Origin: Juglans regia | Lineage: Eukaryota; Streptophyta; Magnoliopsida; Fagales; Juglandaceae | Assembly: GCF_001411555.2 (NCBI RefSeq) | Contig: NC_049914.1 | Location: 16,405,798 to 16,469,797 of the forward strand | DNA: 64,000 bases | Reading direction: 5' to 3' | In this document: piece by piece, positions 34,816 through 44,856 of the stretch | How the letters are laid out: every line of letters starts with the position of its first letter | Position numbering within the stretch: the first letter of the stretch is position 1 | Made by a program: the position numbers and the translations under genes | The notes under the pieces: model-generated | What the model saw: the letters and a program-made list of their open reading frames with translations, nothing else | What the model was told of the DNA's origin: nothing | Database searches by the model: none

Positions 34816-35255
34816 CCTATCAAAGTTTAGAAATATACCTAACAGTATCCCTTTACAAATGACAAGCTTCAAAAATCTCCAACAAATAATCTTTCAAACA
34901 AAAAACACAATACTAGTTAGTTCAAACTAAATAATACATAGAAAAATCACAATATAAATAAAAAAAAGGAAAAAAATACAATACTAACCTCTTTTCAAGA
35001 AAAAAATCAAATTAGCTCTCTCACTCAATTAAGCTCTCTCTCACTCTCTCTAACATTTTCTCTCTATTAGGCACGGGTTGAAGACAAATGGGATGAATTG
35101 CTTTTAACTCGGTCTTTATTTTTTTTTTCAAATTTTTTTGACTTATTGCACTTGGTCACTGCAATAAATCTAAATTACAAGAACGACGACATTTTAATAT
35201 GTCAATCGAGTTATTGCAGCGATATTTTAAATGAAAAGTCGCTGCATCAAAATAA
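34816..35255. other. AT-rich sequence with CT run and GCAGCGA motifs
   Basis: A CTCTCTCACTCTCTC stretch (35025-35065) is followed by TCACTGCAATAAA, TTATTGCAGCGA and AAGTCGCTGCA (35155-35245). These are inverted short motifs of the kind seen in CACTA subterminal regions. Confidence 0.4.
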
Positions 35256-35720
35256 CGGTCCGTTTGAACGTCACAATATACATTAGCACGTTATGTGAAA
35301 TTTTGGATTCCCGTTGAAAGAACTGCCTAATTTTTAACACTCATTAACATTTGAATGTACAATAGTTCACATGCAAATGTTAATAATCCCCACAACAAAC
35401 ACAGATCATGTGGATTAAGTTTGAATGTATCATTAAAAATGTTCGCACATTTAGTTGATGATTTCACAGGTGAGGTGACCTATAATTCATGTGGGAAAGA
35501 TCTCGCCAATTTTTCCATTCACGTTCGTACATCCAGGTTTAACGTTCAAACGTCAAGGTGTGACGTTAGAACATTACGTTGTACACATTCAAACGTAAAT
35601 ATCTCAGGTTCCACATATATTGTCTAACAATTAACGCGGGAAAAGTCCCGCCAAATTTTTAAACATGTTCGCATGTCAGCACAACACATGTGAACGTAGA
35701 TTTGTATTGTTTGAACGTGA
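35256..35720. repeat. Cluster of ACRTTYRMAYGT motifs
   Basis: About ten near-palindromic 12-mers lie in 465 bp in both orientations. Examples are ACATTTGAATGT (35347), ATGTTCGCACAT (35439), AACGTTCAAACGT (35541), ACATTCAAACGT (35585), ATGTTCGCATGT (35665), CATGTGAACGT (35687) and GTTTGAACGT (35709). The same motif recurs at 47721-48115. Such density suggests subterminal protein-binding repeats of a DNA transposon. Confidence 0.6.
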
Positions 35721-35734
35721 TTCGCATGATCCCT

Positions 35735-37990
35735 TTTCACCACTATCACTTCCACCACTTCATATTCTGTCAAGCTCGCTAATGGGGAATTAGCCCCTGT
35801 AACTCACATCAGCACAGTCAACATAACCACCTCCATAATTTTACATAATGTTATTTGCGTCCCATCCTTTGCTTTTAATTTGCTGTCTACCTCTAAACTT
35901 GCTCAGCAGTTAAATTGTTGCCTCTTTTTTTTCTCTAATTCTTGTTTTATATAGGGCCTTTCTCCTTGGACAACGATTGGGAAGGGTAGCATGGTGCATG
36001 GGCTCTACCACCTCCAACAAGAAACCGTTGATCCCCAAGCTTTAGACATTACTTTATCACATAATTTCCATTCTCAAAATTTCATTTATGCAGCTGTACA
36101 ACCCACTGATTGTGCTATTGACTTATGGCACTGTCAGTTGGGTCATCCATCCCATTCCCGAATGCAACTCGTCCATGATTCCAATGTAATTTCTCAAATG
36201 AATACAAAGAATACTTTACCATGTTTTATTTGTCCCCTTGCCAAACAGACTCGCTTACCTTTTTCCCTTAGCAATCATAACACAAATGCTTGTTTTGAGA
36301 TCATACATTGTAACTTATGGGGACCTCACTCAATTACTGCACATGATGGTAGTCGTTTTTTTCTCACCATTGTCGATGACTACTCACACTGCACTTGGGT
36401 TTATCTTTTGAAAAATAAATCTGATGCACGTCCATGTCTTAAATCTTTTTGTCACTTAGTTGCTACCCAATTTATTTCTCGGGTAAAAGTCTTGCGCAGT
36501 GACAATGGTGTTGAGTTTTCAATGTCTAATTTTTATTCCGATCAAGGTATCATCCATAAAAAATCATGTGTCGAAACACCACAACAGAATGGATTAGTTG
36601 AGTGTAAGCATCACCACCTTCTCCAAGTTACCCGTGCACTTCGTTTCCAATCCAGCATTCCACTGAAATTTTGGCCTGAATGTATACTTACGGCCACATA
36701 TTTAATTAACCGAATACCCACCCCCTACTTCACAACAAAACACCCTTTGAAATTCTCTTCCACAAACCCCCTTCTTACTCCCATCTCTCAACATCGCCAA
36801 AAATTTGATCCTTGTAGTCGTCGTTGTGCTTTTCTTGGATATCCATTTGGCGTCAAAGGTTATAAATTACTCGACCTTGATACTCACAAATTTTTTCTTT
36901 CTCGTGATGTTATCTTCCACGAATCATTGTTTCCTTTCCACACTCCTTCACTCCTTCCCTCTTCTACAATATCTTCAACCCCACAAGACACAAATCTGCA
37001 CTTACCCGACCCTGATGCTCATTCCCCATACACACATAATTCTGCCCCTCCTTCCATAGAGACACAACCCCATCCAACAGTCATACCTGCACCATCTCAA
37101 CCACCATCTCAACCTCCACCACAACCTCGACGCTCCGCTCGCACCCAACGCCCCCTGCTTACCTTAACCAATATATTTGTCCCTCCCTTCTCACAGCACC
37201 TCCACCTCAAACCATGACTTCTAACTCCTTGCAAGTTTCCCGTGATTCTCATACTTCCTCCTCATTTTTGTCCAAGGATACTCGATGCCCATCAGGTAAA
37301 CCATTCCCTCTTTCTTCCACTTTTTCATTTCATAAATTGTCACAATCTTATCATGCATTTACTTCCGCATTTCCTCATCCATTGAACCATCATCCTATGG
37401 TGAAGCTATTAAAAATTCTGACCGGTGCAAGGCTATGCAATCTGAAATTGCTACTCTTGAACTCAACAATACTTGGACTATGGTTGAATTACCACCTGGC
37501 AAACGTGATATCAGCTGCAAGTGGATCTACAAAATTAAACATCACTCCGATGGCAGTATAGAGAGATACAAAGCGTGCTTGGTAGCCAAAGGTTTCACAC
37601 AACAAGAGGGCATTGATTACAACGAAACCTTCTCACCCATGGCAAAATTGGTGACTGTTCGCACCATACTCGCCGCTGCTTCCATCCAAGGCTGGTTCAT
37701 CAAACAATTTGATGTTCAAAATGCCTTCCTCCATAGGGACTTTGTGGAGGAAGTTTTCATGTGCAAACCTCCTGGCTACTCCGAAGGTCCATCTTCTCAT
37801 GTTTGTCGACTCAACAAAAGTCTCTACGGCTTGAAACAAGCCTCGCGGCAATGGTATGAAAAAGTTTCTAATGCTTTGCTCACTTTTGGTTTTTAGCAAT
37901 CGAAGGCGGATTAGTCTTTTCACTCATACAACAAACTTCACAGCATTGCTTTTGTACGTTGATGACATCATTGTGGCTAGTTCTACATTG
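35735..37990 (+). pseudogene. Ty1/copia pol, truncated at both ends
   Basis: The trace starts in the protease/pre-integrase spacer (SVKLANGELAPVTHISTV, about 35768) and is stopped by TAG at 35952. A 408-codon frame (35991-37217) then holds the zinc HHCC module (WHCQLGHPSH, CFICPLAKQ) and the integrase core. The first catalytic Asp is replaced (HCNLWGP instead of HCDLWGP), while LRSDNGVEF and NGLVECKH keep the second Asp and the Glu. After a frameshift, reverse transcriptase runs 37435-37896 ([30 protein letters not shown]), then a stop. Another shift leads to LLLYVDDIIVAS near 37950. At about 37990 it joins antisense resistance-gene sequence. No LTRs, gag or RNase H. Confidence 0.85.
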
Positions 37991-39307
37991 CTTTTCTGAT
38001 CACCAATGATTTTTTCACTAGATTCTAATTTGGTGATCAATGATCCTGCCACTGACATTGCGAGATCATACATGAGGTCATGCATTTTACTCGTAATCAC
38101 GTTTCCCAGATCATCCATTACAACTTCTTGAAAGAATGATCTCCAAAGTAAATCCATGAAATATTCATGACCAACATCTTCAAGACATTCATTTTGATTG
38201 GATAGCTTGATAAACCCCTGTGCTATCCAGAGATTTATCAATTTTGATTTTTTCATCACATAATCCTTGGGAAATATACTACAATAAGCAAAACATTGTT
38301 TCAAATGTGATGGAAGTTGATCATAACTCAGCTTAAGAATGGGTAAGATGTCATTTTCTTTTATTTTGGGTAGTTTATTGTTGTTAAAAGAAATCCACTC
38401 TACTTCAGAATTTTCAAAGAACAGTAACCTTCCAATTGTTTTGATGACAAGGGGGACACCAGAACACTTTTCTACAATCTCCTTTCCAACTGCCACGATT
38501 CTGGAACTCATTGGCTCTTGTCCTTTCTCAAATGCCACTTGCTTAAATAAAGACCATGACTTCTGGCTGTCTAAAACCTGTAAGGCATATGGTTCAATTG
38601 TTTGGGTAATTCTCGCAACTTTTGCACTACGTGTAGTTACCAGTATTCTACTCCCACTTGCACCACTCATCAATAGTTTTTTCAATTCATCCCATTTTCC
38701 AACCTCCTCATTCCAAACATCATCCAACACAAGTAAGTATTTCTTTCCATTAATTTCATTTTGAAGACCATGCACCAATGTATCCATTTCAACACTGCCT
38801 GGTTTCTATTTTCTTGCCGATTCTAGGATTTTTTCAACAATTTTCTAACATCGAAATTATTAGAGACGCACACCCACATTTTTAGCTGAAAATGTTTATC
38901 TACTTTCAAATCATTAAATATAAATTGAGCTAGTGTGGTCTTTCCTAATCCTCCGATGCCAGTAATCGGAAGGATTCCTACATTCTCTTTAACATTGGAA
39001 TCAGAAAGAAGTGTATCTATGATCTCCTTCTTGGCATCCTCCCTACCAATAAGTACTTCTGCCTTGGATAGAAAGGAATGACTATCTTCCCTCTTCCCAG
39101 CCCTGACTTCTATCTTTACAGGGCGTTCCTTGAAGTGGAATTTCGTCCTGTCATCTGCGATGTCATCTAACTTCTTTCTAATCGCTTTAATCTAGGGCCC
39201 ATTTTTAGATCATAGACAAGCGGGTTTGATTTGGAGAAGAAGATTCGTACCTTTTTTGCAATCTTATCCCGAGTCATCATCTCTCGCAACAGACATTCAG
39301 TGGAGAA
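37990..39307 (-). pseudogene. CC-NB-ARC resistance gene relic, NB-ARC part
   Basis: Minus strand, continuing the fragment at 44508-44740. It has FSTECLLREMMTRDK (39307), P-loop GIGGLGKTT (38965-38935), kinase-2 KYLLVLDDVWNE, RNBS-B SRILVTTRS, GLPL-type CSGVPLVIKTIG, RNBS-D CFAYCSIFPKDY and the MHD motif KMHDLMYDLA. These are the ATP-binding switch parts of plant CNL immune receptors. Frameshifts lie near 39193 and 38830, and TAG at 38806-38808 stops the frame. The leucine-rich repeats are missing because the sequence runs into antisense copia DNA at about 37990; the last residues of the 38787-37924 frame are antisense to the copia reverse transcriptase. Non-functional as a receptor. Confidence 0.88.
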
Positions 39308-39354
39308 ATACTGGGCACAACTGACGTCCAAGAACGCTCCAAGAATTTGAGAAG

Positions 39355-40062
39355 TTGCCGAGAGCTTCGGGCCTCCCGAAGGGGGCCATGGCGGCCAAGG
39401 ATTCTAGTCGACGTTCCTTTGCTGATCTGGTATCTGTGGTTCCGCAACCACTTCCAGAATTATTGGTGCCTCATCGTGGGCCAAAGTATGTGGATGGAGA
39501 AATGTGTTTTCAGTTCACCAAGGAGGAAGTCGCTCGATCTGTGGAACCTTTTCGGTTCTCTATTGTGCTGAAGTTTATTAGACAGAGACCTTCGTTGGAT
39601 GTGATTCGGTCGTTTATACATCTCTGCCGGGGATTATCTTGCATGCCGATGGTTACAGCTATGCGGAGATCAAGAAATGTAGAGGAGATAAAAGATGAAG
39701 AAACAAAGGGATTAAAAATGAATGAATTGGTGAATCTGGCAGGGGAGGGGTCGATGGAAGAGAGGTTTGCTGGGGTTGTTAAAACAGAAAATTTGGATAG
39801 TAATTTGATTTTTGAAAAGGAATTAGAGCCGATAGTTTCTGATTCGGAGCTAGGAAAAATACCTGAGGAGAATACTGAATGTATAGAGGATACAGTTTCT
39901 GAACCAGATACAGAGCTAAACGTGGAACATTTCTCGAAACAAAAAGATTATGCTTCGGATAATGAGGGTGCGAATGTTAAGCGAAAAGGAACGAGGAAAA
40001 TATTTCAAAAAGTTCGAAGTTCGAATCGGGTAAGTTCTCGGCCAAATAAATTTTCTTTATGA
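39355..40062 (+). CDS. LINE ORF1 protein, internally deleted
   Basis: 235 codons. Residues 49-100 (GEMCFQFTKEEVARSVEPFR, then SLDVIRSFIHL...GLSCMPMVTAMRR) are the start of the DUF4283 domain found in plant LINE ORF1 proteins. The domain should continue into a longer nucleic-acid-binding region with a CCHC knuckle, but after RRSRNVEE the sequence jumps to an acidic, disordered tail ending in a basic patch (KRKGTRKIFQKVRSSNR). The frame is open, so an in-frame deletion of the central part is likely. ORF1 normally coats the RNA. Its stop overlaps the ORF2 start in ATGA. The start could also be MAAKDSS at 39388, which has a better context. Confidence 0.7.
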   Translation: MPRASGLPKGAMAAKDSSRRSFADLVSVVPQPLPELLVPHRGPKYVDGEMCFQFTKEEVARSVEPFRFSIVLKFIRQRPSLDVIRSFIHLCRGLSCMPMVTAMRRSRNVEEIKDEETKGLKMNELVNLAGEGSMEERFAGVVKTENLDSNLIFEKELEPIVSDSELGKIPEENTECIEDTVSEPDTELNVEHFSKQKDYASDNEGANVKRKGTRKIFQKVRSSNRVSSRPNKFSL

Positions 40063-43000
40063 TTGGTCCAATTTTATCATGGAATATTAGAGGATTTCGA
40101 ACGTCTAGAGGTTGTTTAAAAAGTTTGGCTAGGAAATTAAATCCGAAAATTGTTGCGTTAATGGAACCTTTTGCTTCCTCGGATAAGGTGCAGGAGGTCG
40201 CTCAGTTTCTTCATATGGATAAGTTTATTATAAATGATGGGGAATCTGGTAAGATTTGGGTGTTTTGGCATGATGATATTTCAGTTCAGCCGATTATTTG
40301 CAAAGAACAATATATTTTAATTCGTGTTGGAGTGGGAAATAACGCTGTCATTTGTTGTTTTGTTTATGCAAAATGTAATTTGGGTGAGAGGAGAGAATTG
40401 TGGGAGTCTCTCAATGGACACCTAATTGGTAATGAACCTTGTATTGTTGTAGGGGATTTTAATATTATAAGGGAAGACTCGGAGCTTAGAGGTGGTAGAC
40501 CACGTCCAAGAATGGCTATGGAGGATTTTAATAATTGGATTGATAATTGTGGTTTAATGGACATGAAGTCGTCGGGAAGAAGATTTTCTTGGTGTAATGG
40601 CCAAAGAGGGTTAGCACGTAGTTGGGCAAAATTGGATAGAGGTTTAGTTAATGCCAGTTGCTTGACTAGATTTCCAAATATGAATAATTGTTATTTATCG
40701 AGATCAACTTCTGATCATTCGCCTATGTTTATTCAATTTCAGTCTGATCTTTTTAAGTATGGACATTCTCCATTTCGGTTTCAGCAGATGTGGATAGAGC
40801 ATCCAGATTTTCATCAGTTTGTGGGTAGAATTTGGTCTGAGGAGGTGGGTGGTTTTGGTCTTCTGAAGCTGGCTTTTAAGCTTAAAAAATTAAGAGGTTC
40901 TTTACGTGAATGGAATAAGTGTATTTTTGGTAGAATTGAAGTTCATATTCAGGGGTTAGAAAATAAAATTGAGGAATTGGAATCTGAACTACAACAACAT
41001 TGGAATCCGGCGATTGAACAGGATCTTGTGAGTAAAAATATGGAGTTAGCTAGTTGGCGTAGACGGGAAGAAATTAGATTGGCTCAATTGGCTAAAATGA
41101 AATGGCGGGCGGAAGGGGACCAAAATTCATCTTTCTTTCATGCGATTTTGTCTTTTAAACGGAAACAAAGAGTTTTGGACATGAGATTACATGATGGTAC
41201 TTATTTGGGATCTCCTGAGGAGATTCATTTAAGTGCTGTCAATTATTTTTCACATTTTTTACAAACTGAAAGTCATGATAGTTTACCGGATTTATCTCAT
41301 ATTATTTCGGATGTTATTTCTTTGGAGGATAATGAGAATATTGGGGCTATTCCTTCGATTAATGAAGTGAAAAATGCTCTGGATTCCATTCCTTCTAATA
41401 GTGCGCCAGGGCCGGATGGTTTTGGTTCGGGTTTTTTTAAGAGTGTCTGGGATATTATTAAGATGGATATTATGGCAGCGGTGGAAGAGTTTTTTAGAGG
41501 TGGTAAATGGTCGAGATTTTATACGTCGTCTTGTGTGGTCTTAATTCCTAAGATGGATAAGCCTAATGGGTTTGATAAATTTAGACCAATAAGTCTTTGT
41601 TCGGTGTTTTATAAAATTTGCTCTAAGGTGCTTGTAAATCATTTGGTTGTTTTGCTTCCTAAAATTATTTCTGTTGAACAAGGTGCGTTTATTCCTGGAA
41701 GAAGTATTTTTGAGAACATTAGTCTAATACAAGAAATGGTCCATTCTATTAATAAAAAAATTCATGGGGGTAACGTGGTATTGAAGCTTGATATGGCCAA
41801 GGCTTATGATCGTGTTGAGTGGGATTTTCTATTGAAGGTACTTCAATCTTTTGGGTTTTCTCCTGCTGTTTGTGGTCTTATTAAGGAGTGTATTACTACG
41901 CCTTGGTACTCGATATTAATGAATGGTACTACAAAAGGATTTTTTAAAAGTGGTAGAGGATTGAGGCAAGGTGATCCTTTGTCGCCTTATTTGTTTATTA
42001 TTTTACAGGAGGTTCTATCTCGTCTTATAAAACAAAAGGTGGAAGAAAAAAGTTTTGGACATTTTTCTCAACCTAGAGGTACGATTTTAGTGTCTCATCT
42101 AATGTATGCGGATGATGTGGTCATATTCACTAATGGTGGTTGTCGATCAATTCGGTGTCTACTAAATATCTTGAATACATATGAGAAGTGGTCTGGTCAA
42201 TTGATTAATAAAGAGAAAACTGCTATGTATTTTTCCAAAAATCTTTCGATGGCTAAAAGAAGGAATCTTAAACGATTGATAGGATTTTCGGAAGGTAAGT
42301 TTCCTTTCAAATATTTGGGGGTGCCTCTTGTGTCGGGTAGAATGAAAATTGGTGATTTGGAAGAGTTAGAGAACAAGGTTAAAAGGAAAATTAGTGGTTG
42401 GAAAATGAAATTGCTTTCAGCGGGGGGTCGAGTGATTTTATTGAGGCATGTTTTGGCTAGTATGGCATTACATCAACTAGCAGTTTTAAAAGTTCCAAAG
42501 TTAATTATTTCTTCATTAAATCGGTTAATGAGTGATTTCTTTTGGGGAGAAAGGGATGGAAAGGGTAAGAAAAAATGGGTAGCGTGGAGGAATATTTGTA
42601 TGCCAATAGAAGAAGGAGGTTTGGGTATTAGATCGTTTGATGATATGCAAAAGGCTCTTCATTTAAAGCTTACCTGGAAATTGATGCATGAAGATTCTCT
42701 TTGGACAAATTTTTTTCGTTTAAAATATGTGGGGAATAAACCTTTGATGTTGTTGGATTCTAAAAAGGGGACAAGTTTTTGGCAGATGATTGTTAGAAAC
42801 ATTCCTACAGTTTTGAGTAATTCTAAATGGAAAATTCGAGAAGATAATGTATTTTTTTGGTATGATAAATGGTTGGATCAGGGGCCTCTTGTTGATAATG
42901 TTTTGGTAAGTGAGCAACCTCTTTTGAAGATAAAAGATTGTATATTGGATAGAGGATGGGATATGGCTCGGTTAGAGAGACTTGTCGGGTCTGAAGTTGC

Positions 43001-44186
43001 AGAGAGGGTACTAGAGGTTTTTGCAAATTGTAAAGAAGGCAGTGATTTGTTAATCTGGACTACTAGTGAAAGTGGAAAGTTTTCAACAAAATCAGCTTGG
43101 GATTGTGTTCGTGTTAGAGGTCAAAATTTTGAGGGGAATAAGTGGATTTGGAATAGCATTCTTCCAAAAAAATTTTCGGTATTTATGTGGAAGGCTTGGC
43201 ATGGAGCTTTAGCAGTGGATGATAAAATTCGGAGAATTGGTATTCCTTTAGTCTCGAGATGCAACTGTTGTATTCAAGGACAATATGAAGACTTAAATCA
43301 TGTTTTATTTGCTGGTGAAGAGGCTGCCGAAGTCTGGAAAAAAATTGGAGTTATGCTTGGGCTACCTATTGGAAGGAACTGGTATGAAACATGTCTTAGT
43401 TGGTTTAGGAGAGCTTCTAATGCCTCTCAATCTGGTGTCATTTTGGGTGTATTACCTACTGTGATTTCGTGGAGGCTTTGGACTAGGAGATGTAAAGCCC
43501 GTATGGAAGGGAAGATTGAATCGGGTCAAGTTGTGTGGCAATCTATCAAACAGTGGGTGGGCGTTATTTGTCAAGGGTTTTCAAAGCCTAAGAAATTTAA
43601 TCAGATTGACCTTTACCTTCTTAATTGTTTTAATTTACAGCAAGTTCCAATCAAACAACAAAAGACTGATTACATAGCTTGGTCTAAGCCGGAACCAGGT
43701 CGTGTGAAGCTCAACACGGATGGAAGTAGTCTTGGGAATCCAGGTGTGGCAGGGGCAGGAGGTGTGATCCGGGATATGCATGGAAATCTGTTGTTAGCAT
43801 TTTCAAAGAACATTGGTTACGGTACCAGTAATTATGCAGAGTTGAGAGCTCTAGTGGAGGGTGTCAAACATTGTAAGAATTTGAATTTGATTGCAGTAGA
43901 TGTTGAAATGGATTCTAAAGTGGTTCTGGCATGGTTAGATAACAAACGTTGTGGTAGCTGGTATTTGGAGGATTATTGGGAGGAATTGCAAATTCTGATC
44001 ATTAATATGGATATACGGTTTATGCACATTCATAGGGAAGGAAATGGGGCTGCGGATTGGTTAGCTAAAAGGGGGGCAATTGATGGTGATGCGGTTTGGC
44101 AGAGTTTGGGTGAGGTTTCTCCTCTGTTACGGGGTTTGATTAGAATTGATAAATGGGGGCTTCCTTCTGTTAGGCGGAAGAAATAG
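40059..44186 (+). CDS. LINE ORF2: endonuclease, reverse transcriptase, RNase H
   Basis: 1375 codons without a stop. The apurinic-type endonuclease comes first (SWNIRGFRTSRG at 8, VVGDFNIIRE about 131, SDHSPM about 218). Reverse transcriptase follows (NSAPGPDGFGSGFFK about 448, RPISLCSVFYKI about 508, LDMAKAYDRVEWDF about 578, LRQGDPLSPYLF about 635, YADDVVIF about 683). A zf-RVT-like zinc region comes next (FSTKSAWD about 1007, CNCC...HVLFAG about 1068), with the last expected Cys replaced. A plant-type RNase H closes it (NTDGSSLGNPG about 1219, AELRAL, DVEMDSKVVLAWL). All visible catalytic residues of endonuclease and polymerase are present. The protein nicks target DNA and copies its RNA at the nick. 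Confidence 0.9.
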   Translation: MIGPILSWNIRGFRTSRGCLKSLARKLNPKIVALMEPFASSDKVQEVAQFLHMDKFIINDGESGKIWVFWHDDISVQPIICKEQYILIRVGVGNNAVICCFVYAKCNLGERRELWESLNGHLIGNEPCIVVGDFNIIREDSELRGGRPRPRMAMEDFNNWIDNCGLMDMKSSGRRFSWCNGQRGLARSWAKLDRGLVNASCLTRFPNMNNCYLSRSTSDHSPMFIQFQSDLFKYGHSPFRFQQMWIEHPDFHQFVGRIWSEEVGGFGLLKLAFKLKKLRGSLREWNKCIFGRIEVHIQGLENKIEELESELQQHWNPAIEQDLVSKNMELASWRRREEIRLAQLAKMKWRAEGDQNSSFFHAILSFKRKQRVLDMRLHDGTYLGSPEEIHLSAVNYFSHFLQTESHDSLPDLSHIISDVISLEDNENIGAIPSINEVKNALDSIPSNSAPGPDGFGSGFFKSVWDIIKMDIMAAVEEFFRGGKWSRFYTSSCVVLIPKMDKPNGFDKFRPISLCSVFYKICSKVLVNHLVVLLPKIISVEQGAFIPGRSIFENISLIQEMVHSINKKIHGGNVVLKLDMAKAYDRVEWDFLLKVLQSFGFSPAVCGLIKECITTPWYSILMNGTTKGFFKSGRGLRQGDPLSPYLFIILQEVLSRLIKQKVEEKSFGHFSQPRGTILVSHLMYADDVVIFTNGGCRSIRCLLNILNTYEKWSGQLINKEKTAMYFSKNLSMAKRRNLKRLIGFSEGKFPFKYLGVPLVSGRMKIGDLEELENKVKRKISGWKMKLLSAGGRVILLRHVLASMALHQLAVLKVPKLIISSLNRLMSDFFWGERDGKGKKKWVAWRNICMPIEEGGLGIRSFDDMQKALHLKLTWKLMHEDSLWTNFFRLKYVGNKPLMLLDSKKGTSFWQMIVRNIPTVLSNSKWKIREDNVFFWYDKWLDQGPLVDNVLVSEQPLLKIKDCILDRGWDMARLERLVGSEVAERVLEVFANCKEGSDLLIWTTSESGKFSTKSAWDCVRVRGQNFEGNKWIWNSILPKKFSVFMWKAWHGALAVDDKIRRIGIPLVSRCNCCIQGQYEDLNHVLFAGEEAAEVWKKIGVMLGLPIGRNWYETCLSWFRRASNASQSGVILGVLPTVISWRLWTRRCKARMEGKIESGQVVWQSIKQWVGVICQGFSKPKKFNQIDLYLLNCFNLQQVPIKQQKTDYIAWSKPEPGRVKLNTDGSSLGNPGVAGAGGVIRDMHGNLLLAFSKNIGYGTSNYAELRALVEGVKHCKNLNLIAVDVEMDSKVVLAWLDNKRCGSWYLEDYWEELQILIINMDIRFMHIHREGNGAADWLAKRGAIDGDAVWQSLGEVSPLLRGLIRIDKWGLPSVRRKK

Positions 44187-44496
44187 AGGAGTCTTGTGTT
44201 TGTTTCTGGTTTTAGTTTCGTGCGGAGTTGTTTTGCGTTTGAGTGGTTCGGGGTTCGGTCTTGTATTTGCTGGTAGAAGCAGGTTTTTTTCTCTTTTCCA
44301 GTTTTAGTTTTACTGGTATGGGTCTGTAGTTTTAGTTGGTTTTGTATTTTGTTTTTGGGTTTTGGTTTAGATACAAGGGATGGTTTGTATCCTGAGTGTC
44401 AGTTTTGTTACCACGGTTTTCCTCCGCCATAAGTGAGGTTGATTAATAAAATTGGGACGGGGCCGCTAATGGACAGGTGGTTTCCGGCTCTTCTAT
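44187..44496 (+). other. LINE 3' untranslated region
   Basis: T/G-rich on the plus strand (GTTTTAGTTTTACTGG, TTTTGTTTTTGGG), ending GGTTTCCGGCTCTTCTAT before the A tail. No coding capacity. Confidence 0.7.
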
Positions 44497-44507
44497 AAAA
44501 AAAAAAG

Positions 44508-44740
44508 TCATCTGCATCATAAAAGACGTCCTTAAGCTTTTCAAGCCAATCTCTAACTTGACAGTTCACTGCCCATTGCTCCTCAGCATCATGAAGCACG
44601 GCTTGGATTGTCGAAACGGTGTTCTTGAGCTTCTCAACCTCATCTGTGACACCGCAAAGTAGTTCGATCTCTTTGAGAGTCTGGGATCCCAAGCTCTCAA
44701 TGATTCGTGCAGCAATGTCGGAGAGAATGCCTTCTGCCAT
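44508..44740 (-). pseudogene. Resistance gene relic, coiled-coil N-terminus
   Basis: Starts MAEGILSDIAARIIESLG at 44740 and runs through KLKNTVSTIQAVLHDAEE and DWLEKLKDVFYDADD, the Rx-N-type coiled coil of CNL receptors (EDVID-like region). It is cut by the LINE tail at 44507, and the continuation is at 39307. Codons upstream to 44845 are open but not typical and are probably leader. Together the two fragments would make one intronless CNL before the insertions. Confidence 0.85.
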
Positions 44741-44844
44741 TTGTTGATGGTTGGTGAAGGAATGGTAAAAACCGCTCTTGAGTTGCTTGAGGGATGGAAG
44801 GAGGATATGCTGGCTTTGAATACAGAGGACTCTGGCCGTGACCA

Positions 44845-44853
44845 ATATTTATA
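44845..44853 (-). promoter_or_regulatory. TATA box of the resistance-gene relic
   Basis: On the minus strand TATAAATAT sits about 105 bp upstream of the ATG at 44740, a normal distance for a plant core promoter. Confidence 0.6.
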
Positions 44854-44856
44854 GTG

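Larger units (their letters stand above)
39308..44506 (+). mobile_element. L1-like LINE, nearly full length, with intact ORF2
   Basis: About 5.2 kb with a very short 5' leader, ORF1 (39355-40062), ORF2 (40059-44186), a T-rich 3' untranslated region and a 10-A tail at 44497-44506. It splits the coiled-coil part of a resistance gene, whose codons resume on both sides. I could not find a clean target duplication: the right flank GTCATCTGCATC is not repeated at the left edge, and a few codons of target appear lost. The uninterrupted ORF2 suggests a recent insertion. Confidence 0.8.
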
